7,422 nt of DNA from JBEGTT01 sp041179245 (GTDB lineage Bacteria > Pseudomonadota > Gammaproteobacteria > Burkholderiales > Rhodocyclaceae): the NCBI GenBank assembly GCA_041179245.1, contig JBEGTT010000018.1:1-7422 (forward strand), given 5' to 3'. Positions 1 to 5,517 of the stretch are shown in pieces. Every line of letters begins with the position of its first letter. Position 1 is the first letter of the stretch. Below the pieces are notes generated by a model. The model was not told the origin of the DNA. It worked only from the letters and a program-made list of their open reading frames with translations, and did no database searches. The position numbers were made by a program, and so were the translations under genes.

Positions 1-1
1 A

Positions 2-430
2 GAATTCGGTGATACACCACCGGGTTGCGATGCGTTGTTTAAACATTTACACCAGTTAACCAAGTTACTTTGTGAGCAGGGGCAGTGCAATTATCTCTTG
101 TCTAATGGACAGGTTCTATTCGCTCATTGTTCGACGCAGCTTTGTTACCTCGTTAGGAAAGCGCCTTTTTCTGCAGCCCATTTGCGTGACCATGACATGA
201 CTGTGGATTTCAGTGCTGTGACTAGGCCGGAAGATCGGGTAGCGGTTATTGCGACTTCGCCACTAACGGATAACGAAAATTGGGAATCAATGCCTGCCGG
301 TAGTTTGTGGTGTTTCCGGGATGGGGAAGTTCAGAACTATCAGGATACGACTCCGGGGCCACTAGATTATGCTTCGGTTTTGCAGCGGGGATTAGTTCAC
401 CAAAGTGGCGCTGAGCCCACTCCCTTATAA
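2..430 (+). CDS. yafJ: YafJ-like class II glutamine amidotransferase, C-terminal part (5' end outside window)
   Basis: The reading frame is open from base 2, so the gene enters from the left edge; 142 codons and a TAA stop are visible. The protein resembles the C-terminal half of E. coli YafJ, a predicted class II (Ntn-type) glutamine amidotransferase of unknown physiological substrate. Recognisable stretches are NYLLSNGQVLFAHCST, RKAPFSAAHLRDHDMTVDF and VAVIATSPLTDNENW, followed by a G-x-L-W-C-F-R-D-G-E segment near the end; all have counterparts in YafJ at the same relative places. The catalytic N-terminal Cys and the glutamine-binding part lie outside the window, so activity cannot be judged. 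A TTG at position 35 is in frame but is internal, since the similarity continues upstream of it (FGDTPPGCDALF). The C-terminus after the conserved Trp-Glu region runs about 40 residues longer than I recall for E. coli YafJ and has no recognisable motif. No functional link to the copper genes is apparent. Confidence 0.85.
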   Translation, partial: EFGDTPPGCDALFKHLHQLTKLLCEQGQCNYLLSNGQVLFAHCSTQLCYLVRKAPFSAAHLRDHDMTVDFSAVTRPEDRVAVIATSPLTDNENWESMPAGSLWCFRDGEVQNYQDTTPGPLDYASVLQRGLVHQSGAEPTPL

Positions 431-457
431 GCACATATCGATAAAGTATTTCATTTG

Positions 458-491
458 CGGCGATGGTTTGCCGAGAATGACTCAACCGCCG
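458..491. other. Imperfect inverted repeat downstream of the amidotransferase gene
   Basis: CGGC at 458-461 pairs with GCCG at 488-491, and GGTT at 465-468 pairs with AACC at 484-487, leaving a GAT bulge. Alternatively CGGC can fold locally with GCCG at 470-473 around an 8-base loop. It lies 27 bases after the yafJ-like stop and could act as a 3'-end structure. No T-run follows, so it is not a standard intrinsic terminator. The function is unknown. Confidence 0.35.
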
Positions 492-527
492 GATTTAATG
501 GATAACTTGCCGGGGCGGAATACAAAT

Positions 528-585
528 ACCGGCTAAAGCGTCGCTTGCTCCAATTTCCCCGGGGGCCGCTAACGCCGGTCTTTAG
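528..585 (+). other. Structured leader before the 63-codon gene, two mutually exclusive stems possible
   Basis: ACCGGC (528-533) is complementary to GCCGGT (574-579), and inside it AGCG (537-540) pairs with CGCT (567-570), giving a long stem-loop. A competing pairing exists between CTAAAG (533-538) and CTTTAG (580-585), which shares bases with the first stem and ends five bases before the ribosome binding site at 591. The complementarity is seen in the sequence. That it forms or regulates anything is inference; it matches no riboswitch family I know. Confidence 0.35.
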
Positions 586-590
586 GGGAT

Positions 591-596
591 AAGGAG
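591..596 (+). promoter_or_regulatory. Ribosome binding site AAGGAG that fixes the start of the 63-codon gene
   Basis: AAGGAG lies six bases upstream of the ATG at 603, an ideal spacing. The in-frame TTG at 597 directly abuts the motif and cannot be the start. This strong site is the main reason to accept the small reading frame as a real gene. Confidence 0.75.
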
Positions 597-602
597 TTGA
601 TC

Positions 603-794
603 ATGGTTTTAACCCTCGAATTGCCTATTCGCAAACACACCAATATTCACGACCCGCTGGGCGCATACGCCATTCACTTTGGTGGTTTGCCCGATTGGTT
701 TGACGATATTTCAGTTGCGGAAGCACGGTATCTGGCCCGCAAGTCATTGTTGAATGGTGTGCCTTTATCAGCGGCAGATCACTTGGTTTTCTAG
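603..794 (+). CDS. Small hypothetical protein, 63 aa
   Basis: I do not recognise this protein. The ATG at 603 is preferred over the in-frame TTG at 597 because a full AAGGAG site sits six bases before it. The 63-residue product has no signal peptide, no membrane segment and no Cys. It starts with a hydrophobic strand-like stretch (VLTLELPI), has a Gly/Pro/aromatic-rich middle (residues 19-33, including HFGGLPDWFDD), and then a probable helix SVAEARYLARKSLLNG (residues 37-52). Charges are balanced and it looks like a small folded cytoplasmic protein. It is preceded by a spacer with several inverted repeats and converges on the chemoreceptor gene, whose stop is 17 bases away, so it is probably transcribed on its own or with the yafJ-like gene. 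The good ribosome binding site and the protein-like composition argue for a real gene; the short length keeps confidence moderate. Confidence 0.6.
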   Translation: MVLTLELPIRKHTNIHDPLGAYAIHFGGLPDWFDDISVAEARYLARKSLLNGVPLSAADHLVF

Positions 795-811
795 TATCGC
801 TTCGGCGGAAA

Positions 812-2899
812 TCACCACAAATCCACGCTGGATTGCTGAGACTTCGAACCAATCGTGAATTTAGAAATACGGCTGGTGAGTGTATTGGCCAAGTCTTCTA
901 AGGCATCAGCATGCTCGGCGGATGTTTTGGCCATGCAGGCGTTTTCATCTGCAGTAGCGGCGATGTTAACCACATTCCGGGAAATCTCAGCCGAAGCCGA
1001 TGACTGCTCTGCCAACGCGCTTGAAATGCTGGAAACGGCTTCCGCCACTTGCTCAGCCCCATTGCGAATCGCTGCGATGCTATTTCCTGCCTGACTGGCT
1101 AGCGTAACGCCCCCTTCTACTTGCACAACACCGGTTTCAATACTACCGACGGCATCACGGGTACCGGACAGTATTTTGCCAATCATGCCCTCAATTTCTT
1201 GGGTCGAGACGGTGGTTCGCTCAGCGAGTTTTCTAACTTCATCGGCAACGACTGCAAAGCCCCGACCTGCTTCACCTGCACGCGCGGCTTCAATGGCGGC
1301 ATTGAGCGCTAGCAGGTTGGTTTGGTCAGCAATTCCTTTGATCGTATTAACAATGGCGGCAATGGCTTCTGACTCTTGGCCGAGTTGAGTGACGGAGGTG
1401 GAAGCTTCACGCACCGTCGCCGCTATCTGGGCCATGCTGTTGACGGCTTGGTCAATAATCAGTGCCCCTTCAACCGATGTTTTACCGGCGCTGTCGGTGA
1501 TTTTTTGGGTATCAATGGCGCAATCACGGACATGGCTAATACTCGTTTCCATTTCTTCGACACTGGCGGCCATCGTAGCGGCGGCATCGCTTTGCAAGCC
1601 AGATTGAGCGGCTACATGGTGAGATGCTTTAGAAAGTTCTTTTGCGCTACTTACTAACTGCATTGATGCGGCTTGGATGTCGGCAATGGCGTCAATCATG
1701 CTCCCCGCCATTTGTTTGGTAGCGATGAGTAATTGGCCGACCTCGTCTTTGCCATGAGGTGGTAGTTCCACCACCAAGTTGCCTTGAGCAATACTTTGCA
1801 TGGCACTAACGGTTCCTTGCAAAGGCGAAGTCACCCAGATTTTTAAGCTGACATAGGTCACCAAACATAAAATCGCCGCTAGTAATAGACCGGCCAAAAT
1901 GAGACGGTTGCGCACAGCAGCAGCCTCTTCTGACAGTTCGTCTAGATAGCAACTAGAAGCAATGATCCAATCCCATTTGGGGTAGTGCATAAATACGGCA
2001 ATTTTGGTGCGGGGTTCAGTTTCGCCCAGACTGGGATTCATGAACTGATATTCGATCTGCCCATTCTTTTTATCGATCATGTCCTTGATATAAGCGACCC
2101 CGTTCGGGTCAGTGGCATCAAGTAGGTTCTTGCCTTCCTGAGCGGGGTGAATAACCAGCGTGCCTTTGTCTTTACCGGCATCAAGTCCGAAGATGTAGCC
2201 ACTTTTGTTAAATCGGACACCTCTAATTTTTTCCTTGAGTACAACCAACTCAGAGGTGAAGTCCAGACCAATGAATAAAACGGCAACGACTTTGCCCGAT
2301 TTGTCCTGCTGTGGAATATAGCGAGTCATGTAGTCACGTCCGAACAAGCGAGCTTTTCCTGTAAAAGCCTCGCCTTTCAGCAAACGCTCACGGGCTGGGT
2401 GTGTAACACCGAGATTGGTGCCAACGGCACGTTCGCCGTTTTCCTTTTTGAGTGATGTCGTGACGCGGACAAAATCATCACCTTCGCGGGCAAAAATCGT
2501 CGCAACGACGCCCGTGATGGCCGTGAAGTGGTCAATGTTTTCAAAGTTCAGATTAAGGGTCGAACCACCTGACTTCAGTAAGGGAGTTGCCTTGCCAGCG
2601 ATGTCAACCGATGCTGATGCATCAAGCGTAAAACCGCTGGGGTACTGGGAAATAAGCACGTTACCGAGTTTCTCGGCATTTTTTTCTAGTGAGGAACTGT
2701 AGGCATCAATGAGGTCAACCGCCTGCTGATTGGCTTGACGAATATTGCCAACATTTTTTTCTTGCAGGACACCGCTGAGCCAAACGGTCAATACGGTAAT
2801 GGCGACGAGTAATAAAGAAATCGTGGCTGTTGCCTGAACGCTATTAAGTTTGGTGGCGATTGGCCAGTCACGGGTTGAGCGTAACGCGCTAAAAATCAT
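812..2899 (-). CDS. Methyl-accepting chemotaxis protein with periplasmic Cache sensor domain
   Basis: This is a transmembrane chemoreceptor that passes ligand signals to the CheA-CheW array. Order along the 695 residues: membrane segment 1 (about 25-45), periplasmic double-Cache region (about 48-325, Cache_3-Cache_2 type, with RLFGRDYMTRYIPQQDKSG and SGYIFGLDAGKDKGTLVIHP), membrane segment 2 (about 331-353), HAMP linker (about 356-400), and a cytoplasmic coiled-coil signalling domain. The conserved hairpin tip is at about 520-560 and includes IADQTNLLALNAAIEAARAG and GRGFAVVADEVRKLAERT. There is no C-terminal CheR-binding pentapeptide; the tail ends SSVDLW. I chose the ATG at 2899 because GAGGG sits six bases upstream of it. 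The frame could extend to a TTG at 2962, but that would add 21 residues with no family likeness and lacks a well-spaced ribosome binding site. The ligand cannot be told; Cache receptors often bind small organic acids, amino acids or similar molecules. The gene follows cusS by 91 bases on the same strand. Confidence 0.93.
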   Translation of the reverse strand: MIFSALRSTRDWPIATKLNSVQATATISLLLVAITVLTVWLSGVLQEKNVGNIRQANQQAVDLIDAYSSSLEKNAEKLGNVLISQYPSGFTLDASASVDIAGKATPLLKSGGSTLNLNFENIDHFTAITGVVATIFAREGDDFVRVTTSLKKENGERAVGTNLGVTHPARERLLKGEAFTGKARLFGRDYMTRYIPQQDKSGKVVAVLFIGLDFTSELVVLKEKIRGVRFNKSGYIFGLDAGKDKGTLVIHPAQEGKNLLDATDPNGVAYIKDMIDKKNGQIEYQFMNPSLGETEPRTKIAVFMHYPKWDWIIASSCYLDELSEEAAAVRNRLILAGLLLAAILCLVTYVSLKIWVTSPLQGTVSAMQSIAQGNLVVELPPHGKDEVGQLLIATKQMAGSMIDAIADIQAASMQLVSSAKELSKASHHVAAQSGLQSDAAATMAASVEEMETSISHVRDCAIDTQKITDSAGKTSVEGALIIDQAVNSMAQIAATVREASTSVTQLGQESEAIAAIVNTIKGIADQTNLLALNAAIEAARAGEAGRGFAVVADEVRKLAERTTVSTQEIEGMIGKILSGTRDAVGSIETGVVQVEGGVTLASQAGNSIAAIRNGAEQVAEAVSSISSALAEQSSASAEISRNVVNIAATADENACMAKTSAEHADALEDLANTLTSRISKFTIGSKSQQSSVDLW

Positions 2900-2905
2900 A
2901 TTTTT

Positions 2906-2910
2906 CCCTC
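2906..2910 (-). promoter_or_regulatory. Ribosome binding site GAGGG of the chemoreceptor gene
   Basis: Read on the - strand, GAGGG is followed by six bases (AAAAAT-type) and then the ATG at 2899. It decides the start against the upstream in-frame TTG at 2962. Confidence 0.7.
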
Positions 2911-2973
2911 GGGCTTGGGTGATTTGGTGACATTCAGAAGCGAGCGAACACCCTTTTGCCAACTCTTCTATAT

Positions 2974-3002
2974 ATTATATCACCCGGCAATTACCCGATC
3001 GA
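2974..3002 (-). promoter_or_regulatory. Possible promoter of the chemoreceptor gene (perfect TATAAT)
   Basis: On the - strand a perfect TATAAT lies at 2974-2979, within a TA-rich stretch in an otherwise GC-balanced region. The hexamer 17 bases upstream (TCGATC, 2997-3002) is a poor -35 match and falls in the last codons of cusS. Transcription would begin near 2967, leaving a leader of about 68 bases. That would place the alternative TTG at 2962 almost at the 5' end, another argument for the ATG at 2899. No sigma-28 flagellar-type promoter was recognised. Confidence 0.45.
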
Positions 3003-4403
3003 CACTGATGCGGAACCAGAAACGGCAGTGTTTGGCGAAGTGTACGTGAGAGAAAGCTGAACGCAGAATTCCGTACCTGCTTCGGTACTTTGGACGCTGA
3101 TACTTCCTTTGTGGGCTAGCACGATGGATTTGGTGATGGCGAGTCCGAGTCCGTTACCTTCGTAGCCATGTTCATCGAGTCGTACAAAACGCTCAAAAAT
3201 TCGTTCTTGCACTGACACTGGAATCATTGGTCCGGTGTTACTAACGGTGATCAAAGCAACCCCATTTTGTGATTCAAGGTGAATGCTGACGTTGCCATCT
3301 TCGGGCGTATGGTGAATTGCGTTAGCCAGCAAATTGCCGATGGCGCGTTCAAGCATCAGGTTATCTCCGAGTACCGCTATATCCTCTCCTGAGATGCTGA
3401 TGGACTGCGCGTTGGCAAGAATGCCGTAGTAGTCACACAGGCGTTGGCACAGTGGACGTAATTGAACGGTACCTTTTCCCGGAATCACCAAACCATGATC
3501 CGCTTTGGCCAGAAACAGCATGTCGGCAATAATTCGCGATAGTCGGTCATATTCTTCAAGATTAGAGGAGAGCAGGTCGCGGTATTCGTTGATGTCGCGG
3601 GTTTGGCTCAGGGAGACTTCTGTTTGCATGCGCAGGCTGTGAATCGGGGTGCGCAATTCGTGTGCAAGATCAGCAGAAAAATCTGACAGGCGTTGGAACG
3701 ATTCTTCCAGCCGCCCCAGCATGGCGTTAAAAGCGCTGACCAGTTCGGCCAGTTCAGTGGGTATCTCCTGTTCGGAAATACGCTCTGACAATTGCCCGGC
3801 AGAGATGCGCCCAGCGGCATGTGCAATGTCACTGACCCGGCGCATACCCTGCCGAGAAATCCACATGCCGACCAGTACCGTCAAGCAAGCTGCCGCTAAA
3901 ACAGCGAGCCAGAAATCCCGTTGTAGGTGGCTCAGAAAATCGGTGTGGTGGGCAATGTCGCTGGCAACGGTAATACGCAGGTTTTCGCCCCATCCGCTTT
4001 GCGCAGTGCCCGTTACCATGCGAAATTGTTGTTCCCCTAGGTCAATGCGTTCAGGGGCTGCATGAGTGAGATGGTTGGTTGTCAGTCCAGAGGGGATGGG
4101 ATTGCCGTGAGGCCAATTAAAAACGATACCGTGGCGCCCTTCAACCAAGACGATTAATCCATGCTCACTGGCGAATTGGTCGTTGAGGCGGGTGGCAAAA
4201 GCAGAGATGGACGGTTCATGGATACCGGTTTGACTGACCTGCGCCAGTTTACTGTGGAGTTCATGGGCATCCAACTCTGCCATGTGGTCGTCGGCAGCCT
4301 TACTAAGGTAGAGGCCCAGCGCGGTAAAAATCAGCGTGGCTAACAAGGCAAAAGCCACGGATAGGCGCAGCGTGATGGAGTTTCGCCAGTGGCTCATGTT
4401 CAT
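2991..4403 (-). CDS. cusS: CusS-like heavy-metal sensor histidine kinase
   Basis: This is an inner-membrane kinase that senses periplasmic metal, probably Cu(I)/Ag(I), and phosphorylates CusR. The 470 residues show membrane segment 1 (about 11-34), a periplasmic sensor of about 130 residues, membrane segment 2 (about 164-183) and a HAMP domain (about 184-236). The H-box is DFSADLAHELRTPIHSLRMQ with the phospho-accepting His248, the N-box is ERAIGNLLANAIHHTP (352-367), the F-box IFERF (402-406) and the G-box GNGLGLAI (416-423). The G1 region reads VSNTGPMIP, the Asp-less form usual in CusS-type kinases. His40 before membrane exit and His152/His153 near segment 2 lie where E. coli CusS has metal-contacting His42 and His176, but the Met/His-rich loop of E. 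coli CusS is absent. The start codon overlaps the cusR stop by one base (TGATG), so the two are co-translated. A second ATG two codons downstream is possible. The exact metal is inferred from context. Confidence 0.9.
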   Translation of the reverse strand: MNMSHWRNSITLRLSVAFALLATLIFTALGLYLSKAADDHMAELDAHELHSKLAQVSQTGIHEPSISAFATRLNDQFASEHGLIVLVEGRHGIVFNWPHGNPIPSGLTTNHLTHAAPERIDLGEQQFRMVTGTAQSGWGENLRITVASDIAHHTDFLSHLQRDFWLAVLAAACLTVLVGMWISRQGMRRVSDIAHAAGRISAGQLSERISEQEIPTELAELVSAFNAMLGRLEESFQRLSDFSADLAHELRTPIHSLRMQTEVSLSQTRDINEYRDLLSSNLEEYDRLSRIIADMLFLAKADHGLVIPGKGTVQLRPLCQRLCDYYGILANAQSISISGEDIAVLGDNLMLERAIGNLLANAIHHTPEDGNVSIHLESQNGVALITVSNTGPMIPVSVQERIFERFVRLDEHGYEGNGLGLAITKSIVLAHKGSISVQSTEAGTEFCVQLSLTYTSPNTAVSGSASVSIG

Positions 4404-5080
4404 CAGCGGATTTCCAGTACGTAACCCATACCCCGCAGGGTATGAATCAGCTTGGGATTGAAGTCATCGTCGACTTTGGCGCGAAGGCGGCGAATGGCAA
4501 CCTCGACCACATTAGTATCCGAGTCAAAATTCATATCCCAGACTTGCGAAGCAATAAAGCTGCGTGATAACACTTCGCTTTGGCGGCGGAGAAACAATTC
4601 AAGCAGGGCAAACTCTTTAGCCGTCAGGTCAATTCGCTGGTTGGCCCGAGTGGCACGGCGTTTTAATACATCAAGCTCAAGGTCGGCTAAGCACAGTTTT
4701 TCGACCTCTTTGGCCCGCCCTCGTCTGAGCAGCGTCCGCACCCGAGCCAGTAATTCAGAAAAAGCAAAAGGTTTCACCAGATAGTCGTCAGCGCCCAGTT
4801 CCAAGCCTTTAACGCGATCTTCAACCTGATCGCGTGCTGTCAGGAACAACACCGGAAAATCTCGCCCCGCTGCACGGAGTGCTTTCAGCACCTGCCAGCC
4901 ATCCAAACTCGGCAGATTGACGTCAAGAATCATCAGGTCATAACCACCACTCAAACCTTCGTGCATGCCATCAAGGCCGTTACGAACTAAATCCGCAGAA
5001 AACCCGGCCTCGCACAGGCCTTGTTTAAGATAGTCGCCTGTTTTGGGTTCGTCTTCAACGATGAGGATTTTCATGGTCAT
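4403..5080 (-). CDS. cusR: CusR-like copper/heavy-metal response regulator
   Basis: This is an OmpR/PhoB-family transcription activator. The receiver domain (about 3-120) has the acidic pair EDE at 9-11, phospho-acceptor Asp53 in LMILDVNLPSLDGW, the switch Thr81 in FLTARD and Lys103 in YLVKPFAFSELLARVR. The winged-helix DNA-binding domain (about 128-225) holds LTAKEFALLELFLRR, SRSFIASQVWDMNFDSDTN and the recognition stretch VVEVAIRRLRAKVDDDF, ending LIHTLRGMGYVLEIR. That VWDMNFDSDTNVVEVAIRRLR pattern is typical of the CusR/CopR branch. The length (225) is normal. Two starts are possible, ATG at 5080 and ATG at 5074; the second gives the family-typical MKILIVEDE and neither has a strong ribosome binding site. 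The gene is divergent from the cusF-cusC-cusB operon and shares with it an intergenic region carrying a copper-box palindrome, so it very likely regulates that operon and perhaps itself. Confidence 0.93.
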   Translation of the reverse strand: MTMKILIVEDEPKTGDYLKQGLCEAGFSADLVRNGLDGMHEGLSGGYDLMILDVNLPSLDGWQVLKALRAAGRDFPVLFLTARDQVEDRVKGLELGADDYLVKPFAFSELLARVRTLLRRGRAKEVEKLCLADLELDVLKRRATRANQRIDLTAKEFALLELFLRRQSEVLSRSFIASQVWDMNFDSDTNVVEVAIRRLRAKVDDDFNPKLIHTLRGMGYVLEIR

Positions 5081-5112
5081 ATTTTGCCCGACCCACTGCG
5101 GCTTTGTCCGTA

Positions 5113-5130
5113 GATTACAAACTTGTAATC
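5113..5130. promoter_or_regulatory. CusR/CopR-type copper box, perfect palindrome
   Basis: GATTACAAACTTGTAATC consists of two perfect 8-bp arms (GATTACAA / TTGTAATC) around a 2-bp centre. It fits the copper-box pattern known for CusR/CopR regulators (xTkACAAnnTTGTmAx type). It is the only such palindrome in the 116-bp region between divergent cusR and cusF, so it is the likely binding site for phosphorylated CusR. If the weak promoter proposed for cusF is right, the box centre lies about 45 bases before the start of transcription and abuts the -35 region, as expected for an OmpR-family activator. On the cusR side it would overlap a possible CTGACC (5135-5140) / TAATCT (5112-5117) promoter, which would allow autoregulation. 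Confidence 0.82.
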
Positions 5131-5131
5131 C

Positions 5132-5160
5132 TGCGGTCAGGGAATGGTTGGGAATAGATA
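5132..5160 (+). promoter_or_regulatory. Tentative activator-dependent promoter of the cusF operon
   Basis: TAGATA at 5155-5160 is a moderate -10 match and TGCGGT at 5132-5137, 17 bases upstream, a poor -35 match lying directly beside the copper box. A weak -35 next to an activator site is normal for OmpR-family controlled promoters. The location is inferred from spacing and is uncertain. Confidence 0.35.
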
Positions 5161-5169
5161 GCCAGAATT

Positions 5170-5194
5170 CGGCTTCCCTCTTTAAAGGAAGTTG
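5170..5194 (+). promoter_or_regulatory. cusF ribosome binding site within a possible hairpin
   Basis: AAGGAAG (5185-5191) lies five bases before the ATG at 5197 and is the cusF ribosome binding site. Its GGAAG part is complementary to CTTCC at 5173-5177 around a 9-base loop. Two G-T wobbles and a C-G pair (5170 with 5194) can extend the stem to eight pairs. The complementarity is seen directly; an effect on translation is only a possibility. Confidence 0.45.
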
Positions 5195-5196
5195 CC

Positions 5197-5517
5197 ATGC
5201 GCCTGATCCTATCTCTCTTGGTTGCCTTTAGCCTGCCAGCTTTTGCGCAACACGATCATCACGGTGATCACATGGGGGCTGCCATGCAGCAAGCCCCTTT
5301 AACCGTTGGTCTCATCAAGAAAATCGACAAAGCGAATGGTGAGATCGTCATCCAGCATGAACAGCTTGACAGTATTGGTATGCCCGCGATGACCATGAGT
5401 TTTGGGGTGGCCGATAAGTCGTGGTTGGGCAAGCTTAAAGTGGGCGACAAGATCCGTTTTGCTGCTGAAATGAAAAGTGCTGGCCCCATCGTCAGTCGCT
5501 ATGAGCTAGCAAAATGA
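5197..5517 (+). CDS. cusF: CusF-like periplasmic copper-binding chaperone
   Basis: This is a small secreted OB-fold metallochaperone that binds Cu(I)/Ag(I) in the periplasm and passes it to the CusB adaptor. The 106-residue precursor has a signal peptide (MRLILSLLVAFSLPAFA, likely cut after Ala17), then a His/Met-rich linker (HDHHGDHMGAAM, residues 19-30), then the CusF domain (about 35-106). The metal site lines up without gaps with E. coli CusF: His54, Met65 and Met67 match His36, Met47 and Met49 (IQHEQLDSIGMPAMTM). The capping Trp44 is replaced by Met62, so copper could have an extra thioether ligand. The following SWLGKLKVGDKIRF is the usual family signature. It is the first gene of the operon, read after the copper box, and overlaps the next gene by ATGA. 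In E. coli cusF lies second, after cusC. Confidence 0.92.
   Translation: MRLILSLLVAFSLPAFAQHDHHGDHMGAAMQQAPLTVGLIKKIDKANGEIVIQHEQLDSIGMPAMTMSFGVADKSWLGKLKVGDKIRFAAEMKSAGPIVSRYELAK

Noticed and set aside
246..485. 79-codon - strand frame overlapping the end of the yafJ-like gene
   Set aside because: It is mostly antisense to a recognised coding region and has no family likeness.
458..490. Resemblance of GGCGATGG plus a following GCC to the 5' hairpin of the fluoride (crcB) riboswitch
   Set aside because: The conserved AUAAAC-like joint and the later UGAUG-x-CUCCUAC segment are missing, and the downstream gene is not a fluoride exporter.
820..834. Hairpin AATCCA-CGC-TGGATT near the end of the chemoreceptor gene as an intrinsic terminator
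   Set aside because: It lies within the coding region, is AT-rich, and no T-run follows it on either strand; the short C(TTCG)G stem at 798-807 also lacks a T-run.
855..1657. Several + strand open frames opposite the chemoreceptor signalling domain
   Set aside because: They are antisense shadows of a strongly conserved gene, have no convincing ribosome binding sites and show low-complexity Ala/Ser-rich translations.
2900..2962. N-terminal extension of the chemoreceptor to the TTG at 2962
   Set aside because: The added 21 residues do not resemble a receptor N-terminus, the TTG has no well-spaced ribosome binding site, and it would lie almost at the predicted 5' end of the transcript.
3649..4065. 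138-codon + strand frame opposite cusS
   Set aside because: Its composition (rich in Arg, Ser, Ala and Cys) is typical of an antisense frame, and cusS is clearly the true gene.
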